A stretch of DNA of 64,000 nt, taken from assembly GCA_964484145.1 (NCBI GenBank), contig CAZAED010000001.1:34970-98969 (forward strand). The letters run 5' to 3'. Shown one piece after another: positions 17,083 through 27,323 of the stretch (within the stretch, counting starts at the first letter, position 1; the number at the start of each line of letters is the position of its first letter). A program made the position numbers and the translations under genes. The notes beneath the pieces are model-generated. The model saw only the letters and a program-made list of their open reading frames with translations, searched no databases and was not told the DNA's origin. The stretch is from JAEUSF01 sp964484145 (GTDB lineage: Bacteria > Patescibacteriota > Doudnabacteria > UBA920).

Positions 17083-20000
17083 TTACTGCTTTACTTCAAA
17101 GTACCCGCCGCTGGTGCGGCCAAAATTTTCCGGAGTATAAAGCTCATAAGCTGTGGCTGGCAGGTATTGGAATTTGCCGGGTATTAAAGCTCTGACAAAA
17201 TAGTCATATTCATAAACTCCGGGCCGCAAATTTTGCGTAAAGAGCATAAGGCGGTCGTCGTGATATTCAGTGGCGTCTGCGTAGAAACTATTAGGCACGC
17301 GGGCAGATTGCGAATACAGCATATCGGGCAAATCACCCTCGGGGTTTGGCACAGAGGTTTTAGATTTGCCTCTAAAAGGACTTACTAGAGCTAGCCAAAC
17401 TCTTTTCCAAAACCCTGGCTTTTCTACTAACACAGGCTTTTGATTTTCAACCACGATAACCTCTCCTTGCACGTAAGGGTTGGGGCTTGGGGTTGTAGTT
17501 TGACTGGTTAAAGTTTGGTCTTCCGTGGCTAAGTTAAAGTTGACTAATTCCGTTCCAGCCGGAATAAAACTTTCTACTGCTACCAAATTTCTTTGCTTAC
17601 TAACTGTAATTTTTAAATGTCCTCTTAAGACATCCCCTACCTTAGCGTCTGTAACCGGATTTTTATTTTCCTTGTCATCAAGCTTATACAACTGTCTTTC
17701 TATGTTAAACCCTTCGTCCCTGGGCGCAATTTGGTCTATAGGCAAATAGTATTTTAAGGACGCGTCGTAGTAAAAGCCATTAGGCAAATTATTTAAGTTT
17801 TCCTTACTAAACTTAAGCTCGCTTAATTTTTCCGAAGTAAAACTTGATGCGGGAATAAAAGCAGACAGGTCATTTAAAATAGTTTTTCCGCCAAATTCCA
17901 TTTGGGTATTTTCTTTACCGTCTAGACTTAAAGCTAATTTAAAGTGTGAGTTGGTTTCCTGTTTCCAATTTATGTAGGAAACCATAGCGTCTAAGGTAGC
18001 AAAAGTGTTGTTGGTTGTAGCCCAAGAACCGTCTTTTGCTTTTGTTCCCAGTAAATAGCGAATAAGTTTTTCAGTAAATACATAATCGCGCTTACCTTTA
18101 CTAATGGCCTTTAAGAATAGCGCCGTGTCAGTACCCGCGCTTTCATAAAAATACCAAAGACTCTGGTCTTCTGCCGGAGTAATGTAAGCGCCACGAGCGT
18201 CAGTAAATACCCGGTTTTCCAAAATCTTAAAGATTTGCTCCTGATACTTAGCCGGGAATTTAGTTATTGCCACGGTCAGCAACTTAAGTAAAGAAATATT
18301 GGAAATATTTTCGTTAACATACTGAGCATTGTCTAACAAGGCAGTCACTCTGCTGCGCAAAATTTCAAATTGACTCGAGGCAGCCGGCGAAGCGGCTAAA
18401 GCCGCGGCTAACATTACTGTGGTATTTTTGTCTTGATAGTAAACCGTATTGTTATTAAATTCGTTTAAAGCATAAGTGGCAGCCCGGCCTTCTGCCGCCT
18501 GGTCTATTTTATAACCAGCCTCCCTAAGTGCAGAAAGGTTAACTAAAACATTAAGGGTTAAGTAAAAGTCAGGCTTCATTTTCGGGTAGTACGCAAAGCC
18601 GCCTTCGGGAGTTTGATTAGACATTATGCGCGCCAGGCCAATTTTAACCACGTCGTCTGCCGAGTACTTTTGCCCTTCAAATTCCACGTCTTTTAGTTTA
18701 AAATCTTCGCCCAGATTAGGAATTTTTTGTAAGCGTTTTAATAAAGCTACAGTGCTAATTTTACTAAGCATTTGTTCAGTGCAGCCGTAAGGATACTGGA
18801 CTAAATAATTTAGCGCATCCGGCAAACTTCCCATTAAAGTAGCTGAGGCTTTTATACTTACCCCGCCGCGGTCTTTGAGCACATTATTTGGCAGCCAAAC
18901 AAATTCCGAAGCTTGTTTATCAGTTGTGTAATTGGACATTGCCACAGTTTCGTACATTTCGTTGCGCATAATAGGGAAAGACTGTTCTACTGTGTCCTCA
19001 ACATTATTATTTTTAGCAGAAATAGTAAATTTATGTTCGCCATTAGTTATTCCGACCGGCGCTTTAACTTTAAAATACACGTTACCACTTTTACTTGAGT
19101 CAATTTTTACAGAAGTTTTTTTGGCGCTTAATACTTCTAAAGACCCGCTCTCAAAGTTTATGTCTAATTTTTGACTAGCCGAAGTTTGGTTAAACACCTG
19201 GGCTCCCACAACAAATTCGTCCCCGGGTAAAATAAAGCGAGGTTTAAGTGGCACTACCATTAACTGTTTCTTGCTTAAAAATTCCGCATAGCCCACGCCC
19301 AATTTTGTATCCTGAGTAAGTCCCAAGCTTTCAATTTGCCAGGTGGTTAAATTATCAGGCAAAGTAAACTTTACTTGCGCGCGGCCGTCAGCGCCGGTTT
19401 TTACATTGGCCTGCCAATAGGCAGTATCCTTAAACACTCCGCGTTTTTTCTTTGCTAAATCTGAAGGCTCTCCCCCGCCGCCGCCTTTAGTACCGGTCGG
19501 GATTTCTGCTTCGGTTAAAATATTTTTAATGTTTGATGACGTAGTAACTGCCAATGGCATACCGCTATAAAAGAAAGTTACCGGATCTTTTTTTGGATTT
19601 CCTACTAAAGCCAAAACACTTAAATCCGCTACTGCAACCGAAACTTCCGCGGGCACACCTTTGCCGCTAGAGTCTTTAGTGGTTACGTCCAAAGTAACTT
19701 CTTCCCCAGGCAAATAATTATTTTTATTTGGCTTAGCTTCCACAGACAAAGTTTTTTCTTTTGTATTTACGAAAAACTGGCTTTGTCCAAATTTTACCTG
19801 TGGGTCGGGGGAAAGCAGTAAAACTGTAACATAAAAATTCGGAATATATTCCTCTTTTACACTAAAAGTGTAATTGTAAAAATTTTGGTCTATATCTACA
19901 ATTTTATATTCCAAAATCCTGCCGCGTTCAATTGCAATTAAGGCTTTACTTTTTGCATAAGGAGATTTTATAAGTACATTAGCGGTTTGACCAACCTCTA

Positions 20001-23000
20001 CTTTTTGGTTTTCCACCGCTAAATCTAAAGACTCATTATTAAGCGGTCTAACATCAACCGTGCCCGAGCCGTAAACATAAATGCTCTGGCTGGAAGAAAG
20101 TTCGTTGCCGCGACTGTCTTTGGCTAACAAATTTATTTCGTACTCCCCTTCTTTGTCCAATTTAAAATCTTTAGAGTAATTTCCGTCTCCATTGGTACCG
20201 GCATTAAATTTTTCTACTTCGGTCAATTTCTTTTCGGAATGATAATAGTAGTTACCGTCAACTTCCTGTCTTTTAAAGTAATTCCACTCAACGCGGTTAA
20301 CCTTAACTATTATGTCATTTACAGCTTTTGCTTTACCATTTATGTCTACAGATTTAATAAGCAATTTATTTTGCTCATTTTTAGCCAAATAATTTTTTTC
20401 CGTATTCACTCCCAAATAAAACTCGCCTCTATGAACTATAAAAGACTTTTCAGAAGACACAGACTGACCCATGCTATTTTTTACTGTCGCTCTTAAAACC
20501 AAAACTTTACTTTGCTTCCTAGAGTCTTCTTTAAAAAACTTATTAAAATCTAAAGCCAAAGACACCTCGGCTTTACCTTGGCTACTAAGCGTAGTTTTGT
20601 CTCTTAGTATATAGTTGTCGCCATAATATGGGTAAGGGTTGTAGTACCAACCGGAGCCAAAATTAAAATATTGGTCAGTATAACGGTCAAAATAATAGTC
20701 CTGGGAAACAAGCGCGTACTCTACATTACCGCCTTCAACCGGCACACCAAAATAATAATTAGCGTCAATATTTAACTTGGCAGTTTCACCAGCAATATAT
20801 TCTTCTTTGTCCGAAGAGGCTTCAACCTTAAAAGCCGAAGGCGCATAGTCTTCCACCTCAAAAGAATAATAACCCTCTAAACTCTCCACCCTATAACTGC
20901 CCAAAGGAGCCTCTTTCGGCAAAACCAATTTGGTATTAAAGGTGCCGGCGTCGCTTAAGGGCACATCTTCGCTTAAAATAGATTCATTCTTACTATTATA
21001 AACTTCAATATGAGCCGGATTGTCTTTAAATATTTCGTAGTTAGCGTCGTAGCCAATTCTATAAAGTCCTTTAATACTTACTTCCTGACCCGGCCTATAA
21101 ATTGGGCGGTCGCTGTAAATATAAGTTTTGTTTCCGCCTCTTAAAGAATACGCCCATTGAAATCTATCTTGCTCAGAAAATACTAATGTTTGGTCATTTA
21201 AATAAGTTACCACAGCCGCACCTTCGCCAGAATAAGCCTTGGTTCTAGCTATACCGTCACTACCGGTAACAGAAGACCCTACACTTACAAACTTTTTGTC
21301 GTCCCGCTCATAAACTTTTACGTCCGCCCCAGGCAAAGGCTTTAAACTTCCAATTTCACTTACCCAATAGAGGTTGCCTTGGGCTTTGGAAATAACACTT
21401 CTTTCTACAGAGCGTTCCGCTTCCGCACCTTCCTGCACTTCTACCTTTTTTTCCTGCGCTGCTAGCTTAGTAATATTAAGCAAACTTCGAACATATGTTT
21501 GCTTGCCCGGTTCGTACTGGTTTGTTTGGTTATTATAAATTTGCTCGCGTAAATTCGGATGCGAAAGACTTAAAATATAAAAACCCATATTGCCGCTACC
21601 GACAACGTCTTTTAAATTAACTTGAAAATAATTTAAGTCCCAATATTTGTCCGGTAAATCAATTCTTTGCTGCCAGGTTTGTACGCAGTTTAAACTTTGG
21701 CCCGGGGTTTGCGCCGAAGGTTTGGTGCTGTAGTTTAAATAGCCTAATAATGTTTCAGGAGCAATTTTACAAACATGCGCGTCTACATACTCTAAATTTT
21801 CCGCAGCAAAAGTTAACTTGGTGTGGTCAGGTGAGGCTACGTTGTAGCCTTTTTGCATAGCGGTTAAATTACGGTTTATGTTAGCAATTTTTCCGCTGCG
21901 GAAACTTAGGTTATAGGAAATATTTTGTCCGAAATGGTCGATTAAATTTAGTTCGACTTTATAATTACTTTCCGGCCTAAGACCATATTGAATTCTGCTG
22001 TCAAACTGTCCGGCCGAGCATTTACTGCCTAAGTCTAAAGGCTGTACTTTGTATGCTTCTTGCCAATTCCATTTGCCAACACTAAGATTTGACTTAAACA
22101 TTTTTGAAAAGCTATCTGCTTGAGCATCAACTAACGGCGAGTTGCTGCAAATTTCCATAAATGTTAAGCCTGCCACCTGCTCTTGGTCTTTCGGATAGCT
22201 GCTAAATATTTTTAAAGTAGGATAGACTGTAAAATCTCTTTTTACACTCTCAGAGTTTATTTGAAGGCCTTTTAAATTTACAACTTTTTCAAAACTAATA
22301 GGCACATTCTGCCCCGGCTTTAAGTCGTTTTCGTTGAAAGTTATAAACAGTTGTTTTTTGTTAGGCTCTTTCTCGCAGGAGTCAGTTAAATATACCTGGT
22401 TGCCGTTTTCGTCTAATTTACAAATCTCGCCATACTCAATATTTTTTATACTCGCGCCTTTAGTATTTATTTTGCTTGCGTCTTTGTCTATTTCTTCATA
22501 AAATTCCGCGACTAATTTACCCTTAGGGTCAAATAACTGAGGTTCGACTAAATTAGAGCGGTCAGATTTGGCTGTAAGGTTGGCCAAAACTTCCGGCACC
22601 TGAATTTGTAGTGACCGGGTTTCACCTAAACTTATATCACCCTCAAGCGGCTGGGCACCTTTTATTGTAAGGTTGTAATTTTTATTATTGTCCCAAAATT
22701 TTTCCCGTCCATTTTTGTCTTTGGTTTGAAAGACATTTAAAATTGTTTTGTCCAAATAGTCAGAAGACTTGCCGTCTTTGCCCAAAATTACCGCACGAGT
22801 CCCGTACTCTACTACCACATTAATTTTTTTATCACCCTCTTTTACCTCTATTTGTTTTTTGGTTTTTTCCAAATCTACCGGCTGATTAAAACGTAAAACA
22901 ATTGGCTGATGATACAAAACCATGCCTGTGCTAAGGCCGTTTTCCATATAACGTAACGGATGAGTTATAAACTCAGACTTCTCTGGGGCCACATTAAGTC

Positions 23001-23715
23001 CGTCCATAGAAACAAAACCTTTTTCTACTTCCACTTTATAGTGACTTGAGCGCACCAGGTGAGTTTTAGGAATAAATTTTAAAGTTCGAGTCCCGGCCCA
23101 TTTAAATATACCGTCTGTTGTTGGTGTAATTTTTACCGGCACTTTTGCTTTTTCTATTTCACTTAAGGTGGAAAGCGCTACCATGGGACGGTTAAAACTA
23201 ATTACTATTTCCGAAAGCTCATCTGCCTCACTGCCATGCCCAGGAAAAATTGCCAAAACTTTTGGGTCTTCGTCAGCGGTAAAATCTTTTTGCACTTTGC
23301 CGGTCTGGCCGACAAATGTTATGCGGTAAGACTTACCTAAACCAAGCTCCACTTTTGGTTTAAATAAAAGCAGTTTTTTACTTTCGTCTGTTTGCCACTC
23401 TCCTTCTATAGCAGGCTCAAAAACCACCTGGTTTTTTATTTTAACAATATCGGTAGTTTCTCCTGGCGGCAAATTTACAACAATACCCGCGCTTTTTGAC
23501 ACTTTGTCTGAAACCAAACCTTTTGGCACTTCTGTCCATTTTGGGTGAGTGGATTTGTTTACCAAATAATTTTCATACAACCAAAGTCCGCCTAGCACAA
23601 CTAAAATTACTACTAACAACATTCCCCAAAATTTGGGTTTTTTATAAATTTGTATTTTTGTTGTTTCTGCCCCGACGGCGCTTGGCGCTTCTTGAAAGCT
23701 CTCTTGATTGTCCAT
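17083..23715 (-). CDS. Bacterial alpha-2-macroglobulin with intact thioester
   Basis: 2210 residues. One N-terminal TM segment (~28-50), then a long series of macroglobulin and bait-region-like domains (TYIYSDRPIYRPGQEVSIKG is the typical MG signature), an alpha-2-macroglobulin central domain, and the thioester motif C-T-E-Q at about 1645-1648 in PYGCTEQML. The helical thioester domain and a receptor-like C-terminus follow. The protein would trap proteases at the cell surface. It is longer than the roughly 1500-1650 residues usual for proteobacterial homologues; the extra length lies before the bait region. It is anchored by a TM helix rather than a lipobox. The pairing with pbpC suggests defence when the wall is breached, which is the accepted idea for the yfhM-pbpC pair. 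Confidence 0.93.
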   Translation of the reverse strand: MDNQESFQEAPSAVGAETTKIQIYKKPKFWGMLLVVILVVLGGLWLYENYLVNKSTHPKWTEVPKGLVSDKVSKSAGIVVNLPPGETTDIVKIKNQVVFEPAIEGEWQTDESKKLLLFKPKVELGLGKSYRITFVGQTGKVQKDFTADEDPKVLAIFPGHGSEADELSEIVISFNRPMVALSTLSEIEKAKVPVKITPTTDGIFKWAGTRTLKFIPKTHLVRSSHYKVEVEKGFVSMDGLNVAPEKSEFITHPLRYMENGLSTGMVLYHQPIVLRFNQPVDLEKTKKQIEVKEGDKKINVVVEYGTRAVILGKDGKSSDYLDKTILNVFQTKDKNGREKFWDNNKNYNLTIKGAQPLEGDISLGETRSLQIQVPEVLANLTAKSDRSNLVEPQLFDPKGKLVAEFYEEIDKDASKINTKGASIKNIEYGEICKLDENGNQVYLTDSCEKEPNKKQLFITFNENDLKPGQNVPISFEKVVNLKGLQINSESVKRDFTVYPTLKIFSSYPKDQEQVAGLTFMEICSNSPLVDAQADSFSKMFKSNLSVGKWNWQEAYKVQPLDLGSKCSAGQFDSRIQYGLRPESNYKVELNLIDHFGQNISYNLSFRSGKIANINRNLTAMQKGYNVASPDHTKLTFAAENLEYVDAHVCKIAPETLLGYLNYSTKPSAQTPGQSLNCVQTWQQRIDLPDKYWDLNYFQVNLKDVVGSGNMGFYILSLSHPNLREQIYNNQTNQYEPGKQTYVRSLLNITKLAAQEKKVEVQEGAEAERSVERSVISKAQGNLYWVSEIGSLKPLPGADVKVYERDDKKFVSVGSSVTGSDGIARTKAYSGEGAAVVTYLNDQTLVFSEQDRFQWAYSLRGGNKTYIYSDRPIYRPGQEVSIKGLYRIGYDANYEIFKDNPAHIEVYNSKNESILSEDVPLSDAGTFNTKLVLPKEAPLGSYRVESLEGYYSFEVEDYAPSAFKVEASSDKEEYIAGETAKLNIDANYYFGVPVEGGNVEYALVSQDYYFDRYTDQYFNFGSGWYYNPYPYYGDNYILRDKTTLSSQGKAEVSLALDFNKFFKEDSRKQSKVLVLRATVKNSMGQSVSSEKSFIVHRGEFYLGVNTEKNYLAKNEQNKLLIKSVDINGKAKAVNDIIVKVNRVEWNYFKRQEVDGNYYYHSEKKLTEVEKFNAGTNGDGNYSKDFKLDKEGEYEINLLAKDSRGNELSSSQSIYVYGSGTVDVRPLNNESLDLAVENQKVEVGQTANVLIKSPYAKSKALIAIERGRILEYKIVDIDQNFYNYTFSVKEEYIPNFYVTVLLLSPDPQVKFGQSQFFVNTKEKTLSVEAKPNKNNYLPGEEVTLDVTTKDSSGKGVPAEVSVAVADLSVLALVGNPKKDPVTFFYSGMPLAVTTSSNIKNILTEAEIPTGTKGGGGGEPSDLAKKKRGVFKDTAYWQANVKTGADGRAQVKFTLPDNLTTWQIESLGLTQDTKLGVGYAEFLSKKQLMVVPLKPRFILPGDEFVVGAQVFNQTSASQKLDINFESGSLEVLSAKKTSVKIDSSKSGNVYFKVKAPVGITNGEHKFTISAKNNNVEDTVEQSFPIMRNEMYETVAMSNYTTDKQASEFVWLPNNVLKDRGGVSIKASATLMGSLPDALNYLVQYPYGCTEQMLSKISTVALLKRLQKIPNLGEDFKLKDVEFEGQKYSADDVVKIGLARIMSNQTPEGGFAYYPKMKPDFYLTLNVLVNLSALREAGYKIDQAAEGRAATYALNEFNNNTVYYQDKNTTVMLAAALAASPAASSQFEILRSRVTALLDNAQYVNENISNISLLKLLTVAITKFPAKYQEQIFKILENRVFTDARGAYITPAEDQSLWYFYESAGTDTALFLKAISKGKRDYVFTEKLIRYLLGTKAKDGSWATTNNTFATLDAMVSYINWKQETNSHFKLALSLDGKENTQMEFGGKTILNDLSAFIPASSFTSEKLSELKFSKENLNNLPNGFYYDASLKYYLPIDQIAPRDEGFNIERQLYKLDDKENKNPVTDAKVGDVLRGHLKITVSKQRNLVAVESFIPAGTELVNFNLATEDQTLTSQTTTPSPNPYVQGEVIVVENQKPVLVEKPGFWKRVWLALVSPFRGKSKTSVPNPEGDLPDMLYSQSARVPNSFYADATEYHDDRLMLFTQNLRPGVYEYDYFVRALIPGKFQYLPATAYELYTPENFGRTSGGYFEVKQ

Positions 23716-23757
23716 AAAAATATTTTAAATTGTTTCTTTAAACCAATTTTAACACAA

Positions 23758-23788
23758 AAATAAAAACCGCGCTTTGCGTGGTTTTTAT
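23758..23788 (-). terminator. pilB terminator
   Basis: AACCGCG/CGTGGTT stem (one G-U) read on the minus strand and followed by a T tract. Confidence 0.65.
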
Positions 23789-23822
23789 ATATTACATCCT
23801 AAATCTTATATCTTATATTCTT
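23789..23822. repeat. 7-nt word array after pilB
   Basis: TTACATC, CTAAATC, TTATATC, TTATATT. Nearly the same words as the array at 3311. Confidence 0.6.
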
Positions 23823-25466
23823 TTATTCCCCTGCAACTCGAAACACTTCCTCTACATCTGTAATCCCCTCAAGCGCTTTAAGCAGTCCGTCTTGCGCCAT
23901 GGTTAACATGCCTTGCTCTACTGCTGTTTTTTTAAATTCAGACATTGCCGCTTCTTTTGAAATTAAAGCCTGTACAGCCTCGGTTACTTCTAATACTTCA
24001 TAAATACCTATACGGCCTTTGTAACCTAAGTTGTTGCATTTGTCGCAACCCGGGGAATGGTAGAATTGTAAACTTTCGGGCTGCTTATAACCTTTCGGCA
24101 TTTGGCTAAAAATTAATTTAATTCTTTCCATTAACTGCGGACTTAGCGCGGCCTTAGTTTTGCAATTCTGGCAAATTCTGCGCACCAAGCGCTGAGCCAT
24201 TGCGCAAGAAAGCGCAGGTGCTATTATAAACGGTTTAACACCCATATTTATTAAACGCGGAATTGCGCCGGCCGCGTCATTGGTATGTAAGGTAGACAAT
24301 ACCAAGTGCCCGGTTAGCGCCGCTTGCATAGCCACTTCGGCGGTTTCTTGGTCGCGTATTTCTCCTACCATAACAATGTCTGGGTCTTGCCTAAGTATTG
24401 CCCTAAGCCCTTTGGCAAAACTAAAATCTACACTATGGTCTATAGGAGTTTGTACTATCCCCTCTAATTTATATTCCACCGGGTCTTCAAGAGTAATAAT
24501 TTTTACGCCCGGTTCATTAAGTTCGTTTATAAACGCGTAAAGGCTTGTGGTCTTACCGCTGCCGGTAGGTCCTGTGGTAATTATCATACCATTTGGCCTT
24601 TGTAATATTTTCTCAACAATATCGCGCTGTTCTTTTCTAAAACCTAGGCTATCTAATTTAAGCTCGGAATCGTTATTACCGAGTAGTCTCATAACAATTT
24701 CTTCGCCATAAGCCGAAGGGAGAATGGAAACACGCACGTCTATGGGCTTACCTAAGTAAGTAAAAGTTATGCGCCCGTCTTGAGCTTGGCTCTCCACATT
24801 TAATTTTAACTTTGCCAATATTTTAATTCGAGTTATAACCTGTTTTTGTAAATTTTTATTTACATGCAGCATGTCTTGCAAAACCCCGTCTATGCGGAAG
24901 CGTAGTTTAACAAAATGCTCTTCCGGTTCAAGGTGAATATCCGAAGCTCTAAGCGAAACCGCGCCGCCAAAAAATATTTCCAAAAATTGACTGGCTGTGG
25001 TTTGGCTTTGTAAATTTTCGTCAGCCAGAGTTTTTAATTTTGCCGCAAAGTCTAGTTCTTCTTTTACGTTTACAGCTTCTTCGTGAGCCGGCTTTGGCCT
25101 TAAAACCTTGCTATAAAACCGCAAAGTTTTTTCCAGGCTTCTTTTTGAAATAACATACAAACTTACTTTACTAGTTTGCGACAGCTCTCGAATTTTTTCT
25201 AAGAGTAATGGGTGTTTTGGGTTTGTGGCGCCAATTCTTAAATCTTTTAACTCTTTATAAAACGGCACCGCTCCCATTTCTTTTGCCTCTTCTTCCAAAA
25301 AAATCCCCAAAACATTTAAGTCTACCGGGAATTGATGTAAGTCTATATAAGGCAAGCCAAAAGCCGCAGCCTGCGCTTGAGACTGCTGCTCTTCCATTCT
25401 TCTATTAACGTCGTCCATGCTGCGGACTAAGTCTGCTGGTGTTTGTGCTAAAAAGTTTTTACTCAT
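23823..25466 (-). CDS. pilB: Type IV pilus assembly / type II secretion ATPase
   Basis: 547 residues from ATG 25466 (MSKNFLAQTPADLV); the frame is open 18 codons further, but that part translates an ATATC word array. An N-terminal GspE/PilB region is followed by the ATPase with Walker A GPTGSGKTTS, Asp box ITLEDPVEY, Walker B DIVMVGEIRDQETAE and a His box (LVLSTLHTND). A four-cysteine zinc element follows (CQNCKTK and CDKCNNLGYKG). It powers pilin polymerisation. No pilin, PilC, PilT or secretin gene is in the window, so the gene is isolated here; the rest of the system must lie elsewhere. Confidence 0.95.
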   Translation of the reverse strand: MSKNFLAQTPADLVRSMDDVNRRMEEQQSQAQAAAFGLPYIDLHQFPVDLNVLGIFLEEEAKEMGAVPFYKELKDLRIGATNPKHPLLLEKIRELSQTSKVSLYVISKRSLEKTLRFYSKVLRPKPAHEEAVNVKEELDFAAKLKTLADENLQSQTTASQFLEIFFGGAVSLRASDIHLEPEEHFVKLRFRIDGVLQDMLHVNKNLQKQVITRIKILAKLKLNVESQAQDGRITFTYLGKPIDVRVSILPSAYGEEIVMRLLGNNDSELKLDSLGFRKEQRDIVEKILQRPNGMIITTGPTGSGKTTSLYAFINELNEPGVKIITLEDPVEYKLEGIVQTPIDHSVDFSFAKGLRAILRQDPDIVMVGEIRDQETAEVAMQAALTGHLVLSTLHTNDAAGAIPRLINMGVKPFIIAPALSCAMAQRLVRRICQNCKTKAALSPQLMERIKLIFSQMPKGYKQPESLQFYHSPGCDKCNNLGYKGRIGIYEVLEVTEAVQALISKEAAMSEFKKTAVEQGMLTMAQDGLLKALEGITDVEEVFRVAGE

Positions 25467-25473
25467 TTTTGTT

Positions 25474-25512
25474 TGAGATATTGGGATATGAGATATTATT
25501 GATATTGGGAAA
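25474..25512. repeat. 7-8 nt ATATC word array at pilB start
   Basis: Repeated GATATTG/GATATGA/GATATTA words. The same core word appears inside polA at 4855-4875. Confidence 0.5.
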
Positions 25513-25566
25513 ACCGCCAAGCAATATCTATAATATCATTCTTAACCTGCAAAAATTTTTGTTTCT

Positions 25567-25606
25567 TATTCGTCACTAGTTACCCATAACCCGTTACTCA
25601 TTTAGT
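25567..25606. repeat. 7-nt word array (GTTACCC)
   Basis: GTCACTA, GTTACCC, ATAACCC, GTTACTC. It resembles the words at 979-1003 after rpsT (GTTACCA, GTTACCC). Confidence 0.5.
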
Positions 25607-25628
25607 ATAACATTACTGCTTAACAAAA

Positions 25629-25652
25629 AAAAGAGCTTTTAAAGCTCTTTTA
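25629..25652 (-). terminator. DHH gene terminator
   Basis: AAAGAGCTTT/AAAGCTCTTT overlapping the stop codon, followed on the minus strand by eight T. Confidence 0.75.
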
Positions 25653-26790
25653 TAACTTCTAAAAATTTTGTTTCTGCTTCAGCCAAAGTAATTTGCGGCA
25701 AATTAAAAACCAGCAACGTGTAACTATGCGGACTTAAAGCAACTGTTTTTACCGGCTGCCCAAACTGGGCAATAATTTTTTCTGTATTTAGACTCACATG
25801 AAAAGCTGCGAAAACTTCTACTGCCTGGTTTTTATTCTGTGATATTACCGCAACAACTCGCTTACCTGAAATATTAGAAAGTAAATCTAAAATTGCTTGG
25901 GGGATAAAAGAGCTGTCCGACCCTGCCTTTTCAAAATCCTGCTCATTTAATACCGAGTATATAGCACCAAACGCTTCTTCGGTTTTAAGCTTAGCTAAAA
26001 TTCTACCCCATAGCCTTAAAAGGCTAAGAGGCTTAGTTTTGTAAAGCGCCTGAACAATTTCTTGCTGCCTACCGCCGGCTTCTATTAATTGCGAAGCAGT
26101 TAAAAAACTTTTTGGCGTAGTTTTTATATGCTGGAATGAATCGGTTTTAGAAATTATGCCTGTTAACAAACATGTAGCTATATCTTCATCTATTAAATGC
26201 TCTTCAAATTTTTCAAAAAGGGAGCAAAGTATTTCCCCAGTGGAAGTCGCGACTAAGTCAACTAAGTTTATTGCGCCAAAAAATTCATTGTCTGCTTTGT
26301 GGTCTATATTAACTTTAGGCGTTTCATAAAATACGTCCGCATTCTGCTCAAACAGCTTGCCCAAATGCCCAAGCGAAGGCGAATCTAAGACAAAAATTAA
26401 ATCGTAGGGCGCTTTTTCTTTTGCAAAGCTTACGTCTTCAGCTGTAAAAACCTGGCCTTCCTTAGCCTTTAAAAAAATACTGGCTTTGGTTTCCGTAGTT
26501 TCGTAAGACAATTCTTCTAAGTGCTTTACAGAGGTGTCTACAACCACCACCAAGCTTTTACCCGAAGGCAAGGAATTAACTAACAAGCCTGCACCGGGTA
26601 AGAATTTTAGTTGTTCGGGCAAGCTGCCGGAACTTGCAAGGCTTACGTCTTTTTTTTGTTTTTCCAAAAATAACTTTAAAGCAAGCCCCGAAGAAAGAGC
26701 GTCAGCGTTTAAATTCTGCGGCAAAGCAATAAGCAAGCGGTTTGCCTTTTTTATCTGCTCAAAAATTTGATTATTTATGTCTAATTCCAT
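25639..26790 (-). CDS. DHH-family phosphoesterase-like protein, degenerate active site
   Basis: 383 residues with the layout of the NrnA/RecJ-like DHH family: an N-terminal RLLIALPQNLNADALSSGLALKLF, a VVVVDTS strand, the FVLDSPS strand, NIDHKADNEFFG, and a smaller C-terminal DHHA1-like domain. In active members the first motif reads like PDGDA.GS and the third contains DHH. Here they are NLNADALSSG and DHK. Some metal ligands therefore appear to be replaced, and hydrolysis of nanoRNA or pAp is uncertain. A binding role or a shifted substrate is possible. The gene has its own terminator and is transcribed divergently from the tsaE operon. Confidence 0.75.
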   Translation of the reverse strand: MELDINNQIFEQIKKANRLLIALPQNLNADALSSGLALKLFLEKQKKDVSLASSGSLPEQLKFLPGAGLLVNSLPSGKSLVVVVDTSVKHLEELSYETTETKASIFLKAKEGQVFTAEDVSFAKEKAPYDLIFVLDSPSLGHLGKLFEQNADVFYETPKVNIDHKADNEFFGAINLVDLVATSTGEILCSLFEKFEEHLIDEDIATCLLTGIISKTDSFQHIKTTPKSFLTASQLIEAGGRQQEIVQALYKTKPLSLLRLWGRILAKLKTEEAFGAIYSVLNEQDFEKAGSDSSFIPQAILDLLSNISGKRVVAVISQNKNQAVEVFAAFHVSLNTEKIIAQFGQPVKTVALSPHSYTLLVFNLPQITLAEAETKFLEVIKEL

Positions 26791-26942
26791 ATGACTTTTA
26801 ATTTGGATGATTTACAAGTATATAACATTTTACTAAACCGGTCAATATAAGGTAAAATAAGGTTAATCGATACATAGAATATTCTCTTAAATCATACAGT
26901 GATACATTGGCGTTATAGTCAGCAACAGCTCAGCGGCCTCAT

Positions 26943-27323
26943 ATGAATACAACCCTAAACCAAATTCCCACTTTAGCAAAAAAAATCGCTACTAATATTA
27001 AAGGCGGAGAAATATTTGCGCTTGTTGGCACTTTAGGTAGCGGCAAAACCACCTTTACCAAAGCTTTAGGCAAAGCGCTTAAAATTAAACACCATATTAC
27101 CAGCCCAACTTTTGTCTTAATGAACCGCTACGCCTTTAAAAAGGCGGAAAAAAAACTACATTTATACCATTTGGATATTTACCGTTTAAAAAACTTTAAA
27201 GATGTAACAGCTTTAGGCATTAAAGAAATATGGGGACAAAAAGATGCTGTTACAATAATAGAATGGGCGGATAAAATTAAAAAGCACTTGCCTAAAAAAA
27301 CTAAATTTATTTTCTTTCAATAA
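26943..27323 (+). CDS. tsaE: tRNA threonylcarbamoyladenosine biosynthesis ATPase
   Basis: 126 residues. Walker A GTLGSGKTTFTKALG (~30-44), the conserved ITSPTFVLMNRY, LYHLDIYRL and the C-terminal VTIIEWADKI. TsaE is the small ATPase that works with TsaB and TsaD to make t6A37 in tRNAs reading ANN codons. It is the first gene of a plus-strand run: its stop TAA abuts the ATG of the VanW-like gene, and ruvB follows three bases after that, so the three are probably one operon. There is no SD. The other tsa genes are not in the window. Confidence 0.93.
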   Translation: MNTTLNQIPTLAKKIATNIKGGEIFALVGTLGSGKTTFTKALGKALKIKHHITSPTFVLMNRYAFKKAEKKLHLYHLDIYRLKNFKDVTALGIKEIWGQKDAVTIIEWADKIKKHLPKKTKFIFFQ

